DNA of 64,000 nucleotides from Tenuifilum sp. 4138str (GCF_041102575.1 NZ_JBGCUE010000006.1:1-64000); one strand, 5' to 3'; positions 51,883 through 61,468 are shown, numbered from the stretch's first letter. Numbers and translations are program-made. Notes: generated by a model from the letters alone, not told the origin.

Positions 51883-53310
51883 ATGAAATTTAATCCGGAA
51901 AAGTACCGAATTCCCGATGAGCGCATGAAGCCTTTCATCGATGCCGATGAAATATGGGAATACATAAACAACGCAAAGCCCACCAAGGAACGGGTTCGTG
52001 AGATAATTGCCAAGTCGCTCGATAAGAATAGGCTAAACCTTGAAGAGGTTGCTACCCTGGTCAACACCACCGACCCTGAACTGGTTGAGGAGATACTACA
52101 GGGCGCTCGTACGCTCAAGGAGCGTATTTACGGGAACAGAATTGTGCTGTTTGCCCCGCTTTACATAGGGAATAAGTGTACAAACAACTGCCAGTACTGT
52201 GGTTTTAGGGCATCGAACAAGGATGCTATACGTATGACCCTTTCCGATGAAGAGATTGTACAGGAAGTTGAAGCGCTTGAGGATAACGGTCAAAAGCGAT
52301 TGATACTTGTTTACGGTGAACATCCGGAGTACTCGGCCGAGTACATTGCCCATACCGTTAGGTTGGTTTATGGGATAAAGAAGAACAACGGTGAGATCCG
52401 AAGGGTTAACATCAATGCCGCTCCGCTTGACATCGAAGGATTTCGAAAGATAAAGGAGGCTGGTATAGGCACTTACCAGATCTTTCAGGAAACCTATCAC
52501 CCTGAGGCCTATACCTGGTACCACCCTTCGGGCAAAAAGAAAGATTTTGAGTGGCGATTAACCTCGCTCGACCGCGCCCAGGAAGCTGGTCTGGACGATG
52601 TTGGAATTGGGGCACTCTTTGGCCTTTACGATTGGCGCTTTGAAGTTCTTGGCCTGGTTAGGCATACCAATCACCTTGAGGCATGCTATAATGTAGGGCC
52701 GCATACCATCTCGTTCCCCCGCATCAAGTCTGCATCCGGTTTAAATATCACCGATAAGTATTTTGTTTCTGATAGCGATTTCGTAAAGCTAGTTGCAATA
52801 CTCCGCTTGGCTGTGCCCTACACCGGTATGATACTTACAGCGCGTGAACCGGCCGATATTCGTAGGCAGGTTATTCAGTTTGGTGTATCGCAAATTGATG
52901 GGGGAACTAAGCTTGAGCTGGGTTCGTACCATGCATCTAAGAATGAACATCAGGACCTTAATAAGGAGCAATTTGAGATTAACGATAACCGCTCGCTTGG
53001 TGAAATTATTGATGAGCTTATTGACCATAACTACATCCCTTCGTTTTGTACGGCTTGCTACCGCCTGGGAAGAACCGGTGAACATTTCATGGAGTTCTCA
53101 GTGCCTGGCTTTATAAAGCGTTACTGCACCCCAAACGCCCTGTTAACCCTTACTGAGTACCTGGTTGACTATGCCAACCCAGAGGTTCAGCAGAAAGGCT
53201 ACAAGCTCATTGAGAAAACCCTTGGAGAGCTCGACGGGCATCAGAACACCCTGGAGATTCGTCGAAGAATTGAGCGTATCAAAGCTGGAGAGCGCGATTT
53301 ATACTTTTAA
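51883..53310 (+). CDS. hydG: HydG, radical SAM tyrosine lyase for H-cluster maturation
   Basis: This 475-residue enzyme cleaves tyrosine to yield the CO and CN- ligands of the H-cluster. The radical SAM motif is Cys99-x3-Cys103-x2-Cys106 (KCTNNCQYCGF). The C-terminal auxiliary Fe-S motif is intact: Cys389-x2-Cys392-x22-Cys415 (CTACYRLGRTG onward). Length is normal. It follows the TM1266-type gene and ends before a strong terminator. HydE and HydF, which are needed with it, must lie elsewhere in the genome. Confidence 0.97.
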   Translation: MKFNPEKYRIPDERMKPFIDADEIWEYINNAKPTKERVREIIAKSLDKNRLNLEEVATLVNTTDPELVEEILQGARTLKERIYGNRIVLFAPLYIGNKCTNNCQYCGFRASNKDAIRMTLSDEEIVQEVEALEDNGQKRLILVYGEHPEYSAEYIAHTVRLVYGIKKNNGEIRRVNINAAPLDIEGFRKIKEAGIGTYQIFQETYHPEAYTWYHPSGKKKDFEWRLTSLDRAQEAGLDDVGIGALFGLYDWRFEVLGLVRHTNHLEACYNVGPHTISFPRIKSASGLNITDKYFVSDSDFVKLVAILRLAVPYTGMILTAREPADIRRQVIQFGVSQIDGGTKLELGSYHASKNEHQDLNKEQFEINDNRSLGEIIDELIDHNYIPSFCTACYRLGRTGEHFMEFSVPGFIKRYCTPNALLTLTEYLVDYANPEVQQKGYKLIEKTLGELDGHQNTLEIRRRIERIKAGERDLYF

Positions 53311-53330
53311 TTTGAGTATTAGCTGTTATT

Positions 53331-53366
53331 AAAGCCCTGCATAAAAATTAGCAGGGCTTTTACTTT
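53331..53366 (+). terminator. Bidirectional terminator after hydG
   Basis: A perfect 10-bp stem (AAAGCCCTGC, 53331-53340; GCAGGGCTTT, 53351-53360) with a 10-nt A-rich loop is followed by a T-rich tail. It lies between convergent genes and its right arm touches the stop of the TPR gene. Confidence 0.88.
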
Positions 53367-55291
53367 TTACAGAATCTAGCTACCACCTCAGAGGCCTGAT
53401 TATTGCCTATGTTAACTGCCTTTCTGAGGTCGGCACACCCTTTTACAGTTTCATTATTGATAAGGTAGAGTAATCCACGGTTATACCACGCGCCATGTAA
53501 AAGGGGGTTGATGCTGATAGCTTTGGAAAACCATTCAATGGCAAGGTCATTATTTTCAGTATGCATGAACATTACTCCTATGTTGTAAGGAACTATGCCC
53601 TCAAAGTCGTTGTCCAATGCTATAGTTTTTAGATCATTACCAGCAGTAATGAAGGGTTTGTTATCAATTGTTTTTTGGGATATATTACTATTCCCGCTTT
53701 GTAAGCTTTTATTCTTAACGTTTTCAACAAATTGGGTCATTTTTATTTTTGCCAACACCTCGGCAAGCCTATAAAGAGTGTTTGAACTATCAGCCTTTAA
53801 GGTTTCTGAAAATTCTTTCATTGCGGCCGTATAATAGTTGCCTTGCAAATGGGCTATCGCTTTACAAATTCCGGACAATGAATCGGTGGCGATGGTTTCC
53901 AATTGTGAATGCTGGTTAATGGTGTCGTACTCAAAGAATAGGCTGTAACCGCGGCAACTATGTGTGGCAAGAATCTGCCTGAGGTTCGAACTTTGCCAGT
54001 TCCTAGGCTTTGCATTTTCGATTTTATCTACTTTTAGAGTGATTATAGGGTAAACAATGGTTAGAATTCGGGTTCTGAGCTGTTCCATACTAATTGATGA
54101 GGTGATGTCGAGTTCCTCGTCAAGTGATAGCAATCGTTTTAGTTTTCCTGTGGAATCGAATACTGATGCTATATCATTGATTGCCCTATTACTGTATGCT
54201 TGTGCTAATCTATTGCCTTGAGCAATGTCAGATTCGGCACCTTTCAAATCGCCTTTTTTGGTTTTAATCTCAGCTCTAAGCCGGTAAGCATTGGCGAACT
54301 CTGGAAAAACAGCTATGGCTTTATTAATATTCTCCAGTGCCATTGGCAAATATCCGAGTTCATAACGTATTGAGGCCAGGTAGTAATGAACCAGCACATT
54401 GGTAGGAATAATTGATGAAAGTCTGGTTAGGTCATCAATTGCGCTTTCAGGATTGCCCACCTCATAGCTTATAATCGCTCTGTTAAAAAGGGCAAGGGTA
54501 TTACGGTGTTCAAGCTGCAAAACCTTATTTAAGTCTGATAATGCCTGGCTATAATGTTTTTGGTAGTAGTAAACCAGTGCACGGGTAAAATATGCCTGTG
54601 TAAGTGTGCTATCAATCCCAATGGCTTGATTAAGATCTTGCAAGGCAAGTGGGTAGTTTGATTGCTGGGCATAAAGCGCACCCCTCCGTAAGTAAGGGTT
54701 TGCATTAAAGGGATTAAGGTTTATGGCTGCAGTATAATCGGTCAACGCTCCGGAACTATCCGAGAGCATTAACCTGGTGGTTCCCCTATTAACCCACGCA
54801 TCCGGGATACGGTCATCAATTTTAAGCACCTGGTTGAAGGCATAAAGAGCATCGTGGTACTGCTCCTGCTGGAATAGAATAACTCCGTAGGTAAAAAGGT
54901 ATTGTGCCGATGCTGGTCGCAGCTCGATGGCTTTTTGGATACACTCTATGGATTCAACGCTTTTCCCCAATTGCTGCAAAACCATTGCATTATACTGGTA
55001 GGCTTGGGAAAATAAAGGATTAATATTTAGGCACTTACTAAAATCGTTTCCTGCACCAACCAAATCGTTTTGGTAGTAACGGGCTACGCCTCGCAGAAAC
55101 CATGCCTCGTGTATGGTTGAGTCAACATTTAGCAGGGTGTTCAGGATTGGTATGGCATCAGCATAGTTACCTCTTGAAATTAACTCCTCACCTTTGTAAA
55201 AAAAATACGCCTTGTTGAATTGGGCCTTTGAAGGGGTAAAACAAACAAGAAAAGTCACAATTAGCCAAAAGGGGAATAATAATCTTTGCAT
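53360..55291 (-). CDS. Secreted TPR-repeat protein
   Basis: The 643-residue protein has a signal peptide (CFTPSKAQ) followed by a long array of tetratricopeptide repeats (about 25-375) with typical segments such as AWFLRGVARYYQNDLVGAGNDF and AWVNRGTTRLMLSDSSGALTDY. A spacer (about 380-570) separates this from a last pair of TPRs near the C-terminus (AIEWFSKAISINP, GAWYNRGLLYLIN). It probably serves as a periplasmic or outer-membrane scaffold. It lies 23 bp after mtgA and is likely co-transcribed with it, which hints at a cell-wall role; that is only context. Confidence 0.85.
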   Translation of the reverse strand: MQRLLFPFWLIVTFLVCFTPSKAQFNKAYFFYKGEELISRGNYADAIPILNTLLNVDSTIHEAWFLRGVARYYQNDLVGAGNDFSKCLNINPLFSQAYQYNAMVLQQLGKSVESIECIQKAIELRPASAQYLFTYGVILFQQEQYHDALYAFNQVLKIDDRIPDAWVNRGTTRLMLSDSSGALTDYTAAINLNPFNANPYLRRGALYAQQSNYPLALQDLNQAIGIDSTLTQAYFTRALVYYYQKHYSQALSDLNKVLQLEHRNTLALFNRAIISYEVGNPESAIDDLTRLSSIIPTNVLVHYYLASIRYELGYLPMALENINKAIAVFPEFANAYRLRAEIKTKKGDLKGAESDIAQGNRLAQAYSNRAINDIASVFDSTGKLKRLLSLDEELDITSSISMEQLRTRILTIVYPIITLKVDKIENAKPRNWQSSNLRQILATHSCRGYSLFFEYDTINQHSQLETIATDSLSGICKAIAHLQGNYYTAAMKEFSETLKADSSNTLYRLAEVLAKIKMTQFVENVKNKSLQSGNSNISQKTIDNKPFITAGNDLKTIALDNDFEGIVPYNIGVMFMHTENNDLAIEWFSKAISINPLLHGAWYNRGLLYLINNETVKGCADLRKAVNIGNNQASEVVARFCKK

Positions 55292-55314
55292 TTTATAGTA
55301 TTAGTTAATCGTGT

Positions 55315-56076
55315 CTATTTCTGTTCCTTTTCATTAATGTCAATTTCACCTAAATTATACATATTCCAAAGAATTTTTCGTTGGTAGCTCACCATATATG
55401 CACTTGGTTTTGATGGATTTCGCTTAGCTGGTGCGGGTAGGGTAGTGGCAATCATTGCAGCCTCATGACGGGTAAGGCGCGATGCAGGTTTACCGTAGTA
55501 TTTCCTTGCTGCGGCTTCCACTCCGTAAATACCCCTCCCCATCTCGGCTACGTTCAGGTAAACTTCCATAATCCTTTCCTTTGACCAGAAAGTTTCAATG
55601 AGCAGGGTAAAGTAGGCTTCTAATCCTTTTCGTACCCAGGAACGTTTGGGCCAAAGAAATACATTTTTTGCGGTTTGCTGTGAAATTGTACTGGCTCCGC
55701 GCAACTTTTTACCCCTTTGATTATACTTTCGGGCCTTTTTTATCGATTCCCAGTCAAATCCGTTGTGTTCCATGAACCTGTTGTCCTCGGCTGCAATTAC
55801 AGCAAGCACCATCTGTGGCGATATCTCATCGATGCTTACCCAGCTATGTTCAAAATTGCTACTTCCTCCTTGGGTTTCCGGTAAATGCTTTTTTAGTATC
55901 ATTAACCATGTGTAATGTGGGTTAACCCATTTGTACACTACAGTCAAACTAATACTAAGGGTAAAGAATAGTACTACCGAGTAGGTTATTACTCTTACTA
56001 ACAATTTCTTAAAACTTAATTTTGCAATGTTTCCCGCTTCCGTCATCAATTGTTGACTTGTTGTTATACCAATCAA
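55315..56076 (-). CDS. mtgA: Monofunctional peptidoglycan glycosyltransferase (GT51)
   Basis: The 253-residue inner-membrane enzyme polymerises lipid II into glycan strands without a transpeptidase domain. It has one N-terminal membrane helix (about 30-48) and the GT51 motifs: [15 protein letters not shown] (Glu near 95), [43 protein letters not shown] and [15 protein letters not shown]. Length is normal. The Met at residue 11 is an alternative start. A TPR gene follows in the same operon. Confidence 0.95.
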   Translation of the reverse strand: MIGITTSQQLMTEAGNIAKLSFKKLLVRVITYSVVLFFTLSISLTVVYKWVNPHYTWLMILKKHLPETQGGSSNFEHSWVSIDEISPQMVLAVIAAEDNRFMEHNGFDWESIKKARKYNQRGKKLRGASTISQQTAKNVFLWPKRSWVRKGLEAYFTLLIETFWSKERIMEVYLNVAEMGRGIYGVEAAARKYYGKPASRLTRHEAAMIATTLPAPAKRNPSKPSAYMVSYQRKILWNMYNLGEIDINEKEQK

Positions 56077-56202
56077 TAATTTATTTTATCGATAATGTTT
56101 GCTAATATATTAAATTTGCATTGACAAAAAAGATTTGATTTGCATTGAATTGTATATTGAGGTGAAATTCAATAAATTAAATCAAGTAAAAAAAGTGATA
56201 CC

Positions 56203-56991
56203 ATGAAGAGATTATTTTGGGTTTTAACGAGTGTGATACTGCTAAGCAGCTGTTCCGACGATGGCATAAACTTTTTTACGCTCGAACAGGATATACAATT
56301 TGGTAAACAGCTCGATTCCGCAATTTTGGCAAACCCCAATGAATATCCTATTCTTGACAGGACTCAATACGCTGAGGCATATACACATATTGAGAGGGTA
56401 ATGAATGCCATTTTAAGTTCGGATGATCTGAGGTATACAACTACATTTCCCTGGCAGGTAAGAATCATCCATGACGACAATGTGTTAAACGCTTTTGCGG
56501 CACCTGGTGGTTACCTGTATTTTTACACCGGATTAATTAAGTTTCTGGATAACGAAGCTCAGCTAGCCGGCGTTATGGCGCATGAAATAGCCCATGCCGA
56601 TAGGCGTCACAGCACTCAAATGCTTACCCGTCAGTATGGTTTTAGCATGTTGCTCTCAATTATTATGGGCGATAATCCCTCGCAGCTTGAGCAGATACTA
56701 TCGCAGTTAGCCCTTGGTGGAACAATGCTCAAATACAGTCGCGATAACGAGTATGAGGCCGATAAGTATGCTGTTACATACCTTTGCGATACCGATTATC
56801 ACCCACGCGAACTTGCTGGCTTTTTTGAGAAGATGATGGGTTCTACACAAAAAATCCCTGAATTCCTTAGCACTCATCCATCGGATGAGAATCGGATTAA
56901 GAATATTGAAGAGGTATGGAAGAGCATGGGGAGTAAAGTGGGCAATATCTACGAAGACCGATATAAAAACTTTAAAAATGCTTTACCATAA
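56203..56991 (+). CDS. M48-family metalloprotease, lipoprotein
   Basis: The 262-residue lipoprotein (LLSSCSDDG) is a zinc protease of the M48 (Ste24/HtpX/LoiP-like) type. The zinc motif is in MAHEIAHADRRHS (about residue 126), with the third ligand in EYEADKYAV. There are no membrane helices beyond the signal, so it acts at the periplasmic face, probably in envelope protein quality control. Minus-strand mtgA is divergent; a -7-like TAAATTTG at 56111-56118 may serve this gene. A strong terminator follows. Confidence 0.94.
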   Translation: MKRLFWVLTSVILLSSCSDDGINFFTLEQDIQFGKQLDSAILANPNEYPILDRTQYAEAYTHIERVMNAILSSDDLRYTTTFPWQVRIIHDDNVLNAFAAPGGYLYFYTGLIKFLDNEAQLAGVMAHEIAHADRRHSTQMLTRQYGFSMLLSIIMGDNPSQLEQILSQLALGGTMLKYSRDNEYEADKYAVTYLCDTDYHPRELAGFFEKMMGSTQKIPEFLSTHPSDENRIKNIEEVWKSMGSKVGNIYEDRYKNFKNALP

Positions 56992-57010
56992 GCGTTGTTG
57001 TACGATTTAT

Positions 57011-57044
57011 AAAAGGCTGTCAATTTTTTTTGACAGCCTTTTTT
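57011..57044 (+). terminator. Intrinsic terminator after the M48 protease gene
   Basis: A perfect 13-bp stem (AAAAGGCTGTCAA, 57011-57023; TTGACAGCCTTTT, 57030-57042) with a T-only loop runs into further T residues. It lies between convergent genes and can act in both directions. Confidence 0.9.
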
Positions 57045-57101
57045 GTACATTATTACTTAAGTTGAGGTTAGTCAATCGATTTTCTTATTGAAGTACTTGG
57101 C

Positions 57102-57620
57102 TTATAGTGATTTTTTAAGAAGTTCAACCCAACTTTTTACCCGTTTGGGTGTTTTTTCCGACTCATAATCTTCATCAATGGGAAGACCAATGAACTTGCC
57201 ATCAATTACAGCTTCGGATTCAGTAAAGTTATAATCGTCTGTTGGCCATTGACCAACAACGTTAGCGCCCATTTCTAATAAATCTTTGGCAAGGATACCC
57301 ATGGCATCTACAAAATTACGTGTATAAGTAACCGAATCGCCAGTTCCAAAAAAAGCGAATAGTTTACCTTCTATTCTTAGCTTTGAAAGATGAGGTCGGA
57401 ATGATTCCCAGTCACATTTCGAAGAGTCTCCATTCCATGTTTCGCTACCCAGGGTTGAGCAGCCAAAAATTACAAAGTCGTAGTTATTAATTAGTTTTGG
57501 AGTAGCCTCCTTTATAGGGAAAACATCTACATTAGAATTAAATTCTTGAGCAATAAGTTTTGCCACCCTTTCAGTTGAACCACCTGTCGGCCCGTAAAAA
57601 ATTCCTATCCTTTTTTTCAT
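57102..57620 (-). CDS. fldA: Flavodoxin
   Basis: The 172-residue FMN protein carries low-potential electrons. The phosphate-binding loop GPTGGSTERVA (about 10-20) differs from the usual TGNT by a Gly-Gly-Ser version. The FMN-ring loops GCSTLGSETWNGDS and FGTGDSVTYTRNF are present. The length is that of a long-chain flavodoxin. It could replace or supplement ferredoxin in the H2 and fermentation pathways seen in the window. Confidence 0.95.
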   Translation of the reverse strand: MKKRIGIFYGPTGGSTERVAKLIAQEFNSNVDVFPIKEATPKLINNYDFVIFGCSTLGSETWNGDSSKCDWESFRPHLSKLRIEGKLFAFFGTGDSVTYTRNFVDAMGILAKDLLEMGANVVGQWPTDDYNFTESEAVIDGKFIGLPIDEDYESEKTPKRVKSWVELLKKSL

Positions 57621-57675
57621 TTTTTAAAATTTTCTCGTTTTGTGTAAAAATAATAAAAATGGGATTAAAATGCAA

Positions 57676-58383
57676 CTATTTTCCGCTTCCTTTAAGGCTT
57701 GCAATGGCAAGGAATATGCCTAAAGCAACGCTTAATAAGGCGGCAAAAAGAACTTGAAAATCGGCAGGTAAAAGGAATGTAATGGTATGAGCCGGTATCC
57801 AGAAGTAGGGTATTGTTTTGGCAAAAACAAAACTCCATTGAACCTTCCAGTTAATTGAAGCAAGAATCTCGCCAAAATTAATGGGCTTTACTAGGCACGA
57901 AAGGGTTCCTCCGTTGTTTGCTATGTGGGTGTCGGTAACCTTATGAAGTGTCATCATTACCGGAGCGTAAATAATGTTCATAAACAGGCTAATGCTGAAG
58001 GCTACTAGTATCTTGGCTAAAGTAAGTTCGCCTTTTAAGGCCTGGGGCGCATTTTCCATGCCCATATATGCAAGAAATTGTGGAACCCCCGATGCAAATA
58101 GCACAAAAGCTAATTTTATGGTTAAACCAAGCAAGCCCCAAACAACCGCTCTGGGCAACAATCCAAATCCGGGTTGATTATAATTCCCTGTTCTAATCCT
58201 TAACCCAATGGCTTCGCCAAAGGTGGCAAGGAGGGCAAACTTTATGAAACTTGTAACCATTCCATGGTTGGCGTTAAAATCAACATAAACGTTGTAAACC
58301 GTTTCCGATATAAAAAAGGGTAGAAGGAACAGAATAGTTCCTACCATTACGTACAAGTCAACTCGTTTCACTTTAATCAACAT
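57676..58383 (-). CDS. Multi-spanning membrane protein, possibly Mpv17/PMP22-like
   Basis: The 235-residue protein has about six hydrophobic segments. A C-terminal segment (INWKVQWSFVFAKTIPYFWIPAHTITFLLP, split here as NWKVQWSFVFAK and PYFWIPAHTITF) loosely resembles the Mpv17/PMP22 signature of aromatic and proline-rich residues. The family call is tentative. Its ATG directly follows the TAA of a 49-codon membrane-peptide gene, so it is in an operon with that gene and the acyl-CoA synthetase gene. Transport or export linked to acetate or another product is possible but unproven. Confidence 0.65.
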   Translation of the reverse strand: MLIKVKRVDLYVMVGTILFLLPFFISETVYNVYVDFNANHGMVTSFIKFALLATFGEAIGLRIRTGNYNQPGFGLLPRAVVWGLLGLTIKLAFVLFASGVPQFLAYMGMENAPQALKGELTLAKILVAFSISLFMNIIYAPVMMTLHKVTDTHIANNGGTLSCLVKPINFGEILASINWKVQWSFVFAKTIPYFWIPAHTITFLLPADFQVLFAALLSVALGIFLAIASLKGSGK

Positions 58384-58533
58384 TTAACGGTTAAAATATC
58401 TAGCAAAACCAGCCTTAACCTGATCCCATATATACTCAAAGCGTGTTGCAATAAGTATTACAAGGATAATGGCAAGGCCAATCATCATTTTTTCGTTAGC
58501 TGTAAGGCTATTCCATTTCTCCTTAAGGCTCAT
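58384..58533 (-). CDS. Small single-helix membrane peptide (49 aa)
   Basis: A 49-codon ORF reads MSLKEKWNSL, then a hydrophobic helix (MMIGLAIILVILIA), then RFEYIWDQVKAG and a basic end (FNR). It fits exactly between its neighbours: its ATG is 6 bases after the synthetase stop and its TAA abuts the ATG of the next gene. This tight spacing supports a real gene. The one-helix layout recalls small membrane subunits, but no family is recognised. Confidence 0.75.
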   Translation of the reverse strand: MSLKEKWNSLTANEKMMIGLAIILVILIATRFEYIWDQVKAGFARYFNR

Positions 58534-58539
58534 GGCGCA

Positions 58540-60597
58540 CTATTTTTCAATTCTGATTCGGGCATCTACCGCAACAACCTTATCTTTTGAACCTAGAAGC
58601 GGGTTTAGGTCCATCTCAAAGATTTCAGGAGCAACTGTTACGAGTGCCGATAAACGGCTAACAATTTCGGCAAAAATCTGTTCATTAACAGGTTCCTGTC
58701 CTCTTGCGCCCTTGATTATTCCATAGCTTTTAAGCCCTTTTATCATGTTTAATGCCTCGTTTGTATCAATAGGTGCAAGGGCAGCTTTTACATCCTTTAG
58801 AACCTCAATAAAAATACCTCCAAGTCCGCATAGTACCATGTGACCGAATTTATCCTCGCGTTTTGCCCCAACAAAAAGTTCAACCCCTTTAAGCATTGGC
58901 TGAATAAGGATGGCTGTAGTATCCTTAATCTTAATCATACGGTCAAACTCTTTGCGAACCGTTTCGGAATCTTTCACATTAAGTACAACACCCCCAACAT
59001 CCGATTTGTGGACGGGGCCAACTACTTTCATTACTACCGGATAGCCTAATTTCTCTGCTGCTCTGGCAGCATCATCGGCAGTTGTAACAACCGCTTCGCC
59101 AGCACGGGGTATACCGGCAGCATCGAGCAGCTGTTGAACAGCATCGGGTGTCAGGTAACCGTTATTGCTTTTACTAATAATCTCACTTATGGCTTTTTCA
59201 TTTACCTTTGGTAAAACGGGTGCTTCAGGTGATGGTTTTGGTGTATGGTAAATTTTTGCAAGGGCGTTGCCAAGCGATACCTCATCGGGGAAGAAAATTC
59301 GTCCTTTAGCAATAAAGTGTTCAATCTCATTCTTTACGTTCATAACCGAGGGGAGAACAGGGAATATGGGTTTGCGACAAACCTTCATCTTTTCATCAAG
59401 CAGGTCGTATACATCGTAAACGGGGAATAGGCCGGGACTTCCAAAAATAACTATCATGGCATCGATATTATGGAAGTCGTTTTCGCAGGCATCAATGATA
59501 AATCCAAGCTGCTCGGCTGTTCCTGTTGCCAAAAAGTCAATGGGGTTAGCCACCGATGAGCCCGGAAATAGCTTGGCAAGCAGTTCCTTTGCCTTTGGCC
59601 CCTCAATTGGAGGCACTTCAAGTCCGTTGTTCGATAAAGAGTCAGTGAGCATAACAGCAGGGCCACCTGCATGGGTGATTACTGCAATGTTTTTCCCTTG
59701 AAGCTCGGGATGCATAAAAATTGATGCCACGGTAGCCAGCTCATCGCGCCCATAGCAGCGAACAATTCCCGCTTTGCGGAACAGCGCTTCAACAGCTACA
59801 TCGCTACTGGCAAGCGCTCCTGTGTGGCTCGATGCTGCTCGGCTTCCTGCCGATGAACTGCCAGCCTTAATTGCCGCAATCCTGCATCCTTTCCTTATGA
59901 GCGACTGGGCATGTTTTAAGAGTTTTTGAGGTTTGTTGATACTTTCAACGTAGAGCAGCTTTACCCTTGAGCTGCTTTGCGGGTCGAATGTATTATCGAG
60001 GTATTCAAGTACTTCCTCAACGCCAATTTGGGCGCTATTGCCCACTGAGTATACGCTGTTAAATGTTAAGCCACGCGGAATGCTCGATTCCATGATAAAC
60101 ACCGCAGTGGCTCCTGAACCCGAAATGAAATCAACTCCTTTGGGGTCGAACTTGGGAATTGGGGTGGTAAAAACGCCGGCATAGTTAGTGTTCATTACAC
60201 CAATGCAGTTTGGGCCAATTAGGCACCCACCGGTACGGTTTATGGTGTCAACTATTTGTTGTTCAAGCTTAGCGCCCTCCTCACTCTCTTCATGAAAACC
60301 GGCCGAGAGAATAATGAAAGCTCTGGTTCCTTTTTGTGTGGCCAGAACCTCAACGGTTTGAGGGCAGAACTTAGCTGCAATGGCTAGTATCGCCAAATCC
60401 ACCTGTGGTAATTCAGCAACATCGCGAACCGATTTCACTCCCTGAACCTCATCGGCTTTTGGGTTTACTACGTAAAGACTCCCTTTAAAATGGTTGTCGA
60501 TAAGATTTTTTAAAACCTTTCCGCCGGGTTTCTGAATATCGTCAGAACCGCCAACCACCACTATACTTTTGGGATTGATTAACTCGTTGGTAATCAT
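58540..60597 (-). CDS. ADP-forming acyl-CoA (acetyl-CoA) synthetase, fused alpha-beta
   Basis: The 685-residue enzyme converts an acyl-CoA (probably acetyl-CoA) plus ADP and phosphate to the acid, CoA and ATP. Domains in order are a CoA-binding Rossmann domain (about 5-130), succinyl-CoA-ligase-like domains (about 150-460) with the phospho-His candidate His258 (SSHTGAL), and a C-terminal ATP-grasp domain (about 470-685; GYPVVMKVVGPVHKSDVGGV). The alpha and beta parts are on one chain. This gives substrate-level ATP in fermentation and fits an H2-producing anaerobe. A full promoter lies upstream. Confidence 0.93.
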   Translation of the reverse strand: MITNELINPKSIVVVGGSDDIQKPGGKVLKNLIDNHFKGSLYVVNPKADEVQGVKSVRDVAELPQVDLAILAIAAKFCPQTVEVLATQKGTRAFIILSAGFHEESEEGAKLEQQIVDTINRTGGCLIGPNCIGVMNTNYAGVFTTPIPKFDPKGVDFISGSGATAVFIMESSIPRGLTFNSVYSVGNSAQIGVEEVLEYLDNTFDPQSSSRVKLLYVESINKPQKLLKHAQSLIRKGCRIAAIKAGSSSAGSRAASSHTGALASSDVAVEALFRKAGIVRCYGRDELATVASIFMHPELQGKNIAVITHAGGPAVMLTDSLSNNGLEVPPIEGPKAKELLAKLFPGSSVANPIDFLATGTAEQLGFIIDACENDFHNIDAMIVIFGSPGLFPVYDVYDLLDEKMKVCRKPIFPVLPSVMNVKNEIEHFIAKGRIFFPDEVSLGNALAKIYHTPKPSPEAPVLPKVNEKAISEIISKSNNGYLTPDAVQQLLDAAGIPRAGEAVVTTADDAARAAEKLGYPVVMKVVGPVHKSDVGGVVLNVKDSETVRKEFDRMIKIKDTTAILIQPMLKGVELFVGAKREDKFGHMVLCGLGGIFIEVLKDVKAALAPIDTNEALNMIKGLKSYGIIKGARGQEPVNEQIFAEIVSRLSALVTVAPEIFEMDLNPLLGSKDKVVAVDARIRIEK

Positions 60598-60634
60598 TTT
60601 AATGCGTTTTGAGTTTTACAGTTTACAATTTACA

Positions 60635-60665
60635 CAAACGTAAATGAATTATGTAAAAGTAACAA
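60635..60665 (-). promoter_or_regulatory. Promoter of the acyl-CoA synthetase operon
   Basis: On the minus strand, TTG (60663-60665) and TACGTTTG (60635-60642) are separated by 20 nt, matching the Bacteroidota -33/-7 arrangement. The -7 box is 37 bases before the start codon at 60597. Confidence 0.65.
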
Positions 60666-60705
60666 GCCTGTTTAATGTGTTAGAGAGCTACTTTTTTTGA
60701 CAAAA

Positions 60706-60735
60706 AAAAGGCCGACAGGATGCTGTCAGCCTTTT
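60706..60735 (-). terminator. Intrinsic terminator after the LiaF-like gene
   Basis: The arms AAAAGGC-C-GACAG (60706-60718) and CTGTC-A-GCCTTTT (60723-60735) pair with one mismatch around a 4-nt loop. On the minus strand a run of T residues follows (A-run at 60702-60709 on the plus strand). Confidence 0.85.
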
Positions 60736-60754
60736 CAACTATTATTATTTCATC

Positions 60755-61468
60755 TTAGTAACTTTTGATATCTACTCCACCGAAAAGCACTAATCCTTTA
60801 AGAACAAGCTCTGGGGCATTTTCTGGTAGAGCCTGAGGTATTTTTCGTTTATCGGAAACGCCTCCAAAAATTGAGGTTACCTCAATTTTTACTTTCCATT
60901 CGGAAGGAATAATGAGTTTTGAGCCACCAAAAATGCATAGCAAATCAACAACATTTAAACCTGATTCCAGCTTTGCGGTGCTAAGGTCAATGGTTGAGCC
61001 TCCAAAAATGTTGGTAATTTTTCCCCCTCTGAATTGCTGCGAAGTAAATTTTTGGTCCGAACCACCAAAAATGGAAACATCATCAATCAAGTCGTCCTTA
61101 ACTTCACCTGTTTTGTATGGGTGCCACCTGCGTCGCCTGCTACCAAATATTAATGAAAGGCCTATAAAAAGAATAACTGCAGGCCAAAAAAGTTTACTAA
61201 TTGAAACGGGCAACTCGTAAAACTTTGCAGCCAGGAAAAATGCCCCTATGGCAATTAAGACTGTTCCTGTAGTTCTATTCCCTTTACCGGGCAGAATAAT
61301 TAATCCTATTACAATTAGTAACGTTTGCCAGGTGAAAATGTATTTGCCCCATTCAACAGGATACAAATCGAAGTTATCGATAAGGAGTAAACCTGCCAAC
61401 ACAATTAGCAAAAACCCAAGTACTAGTCTTGAGTAGTCGGTTTTCGGGCTGTTCTCAATTTTTTCCAT
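60755..61468 (-). CDS. LiaF/YvqF-like membrane protein with beta-strand repeats
   Basis: The 237-residue protein has about four membrane helices (about 15-120; LVLGFLLIVLAGLLLI) and a cytoplasmic C-terminal part. That part contains a regular IFGG repeat (DDVSIFGGSDQ, ITNIFGGSTID, LLCIFGGSKL, VTSIFGGVSD, LVLFGGVDI), typical of the cell-wall-active-antibiotics-response domain of LiaF-like proteins. In other bacteria such proteins damp envelope-stress signalling. No LiaRS-like partner is adjacent, so the role here is unknown. Confidence 0.88.
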   Translation of the reverse strand: MEKIENSPKTDYSRLVLGFLLIVLAGLLLIDNFDLYPVEWGKYIFTWQTLLIVIGLIILPGKGNRTTGTVLIAIGAFFLAAKFYELPVSISKLFWPAVILFIGLSLIFGSRRRRWHPYKTGEVKDDLIDDVSIFGGSDQKFTSQQFRGGKITNIFGGSTIDLSTAKLESGLNVVDLLCIFGGSKLIIPSEWKVKIEVTSIFGGVSDKRKIPQALPENAPELVLKGLVLFGGVDIKSY

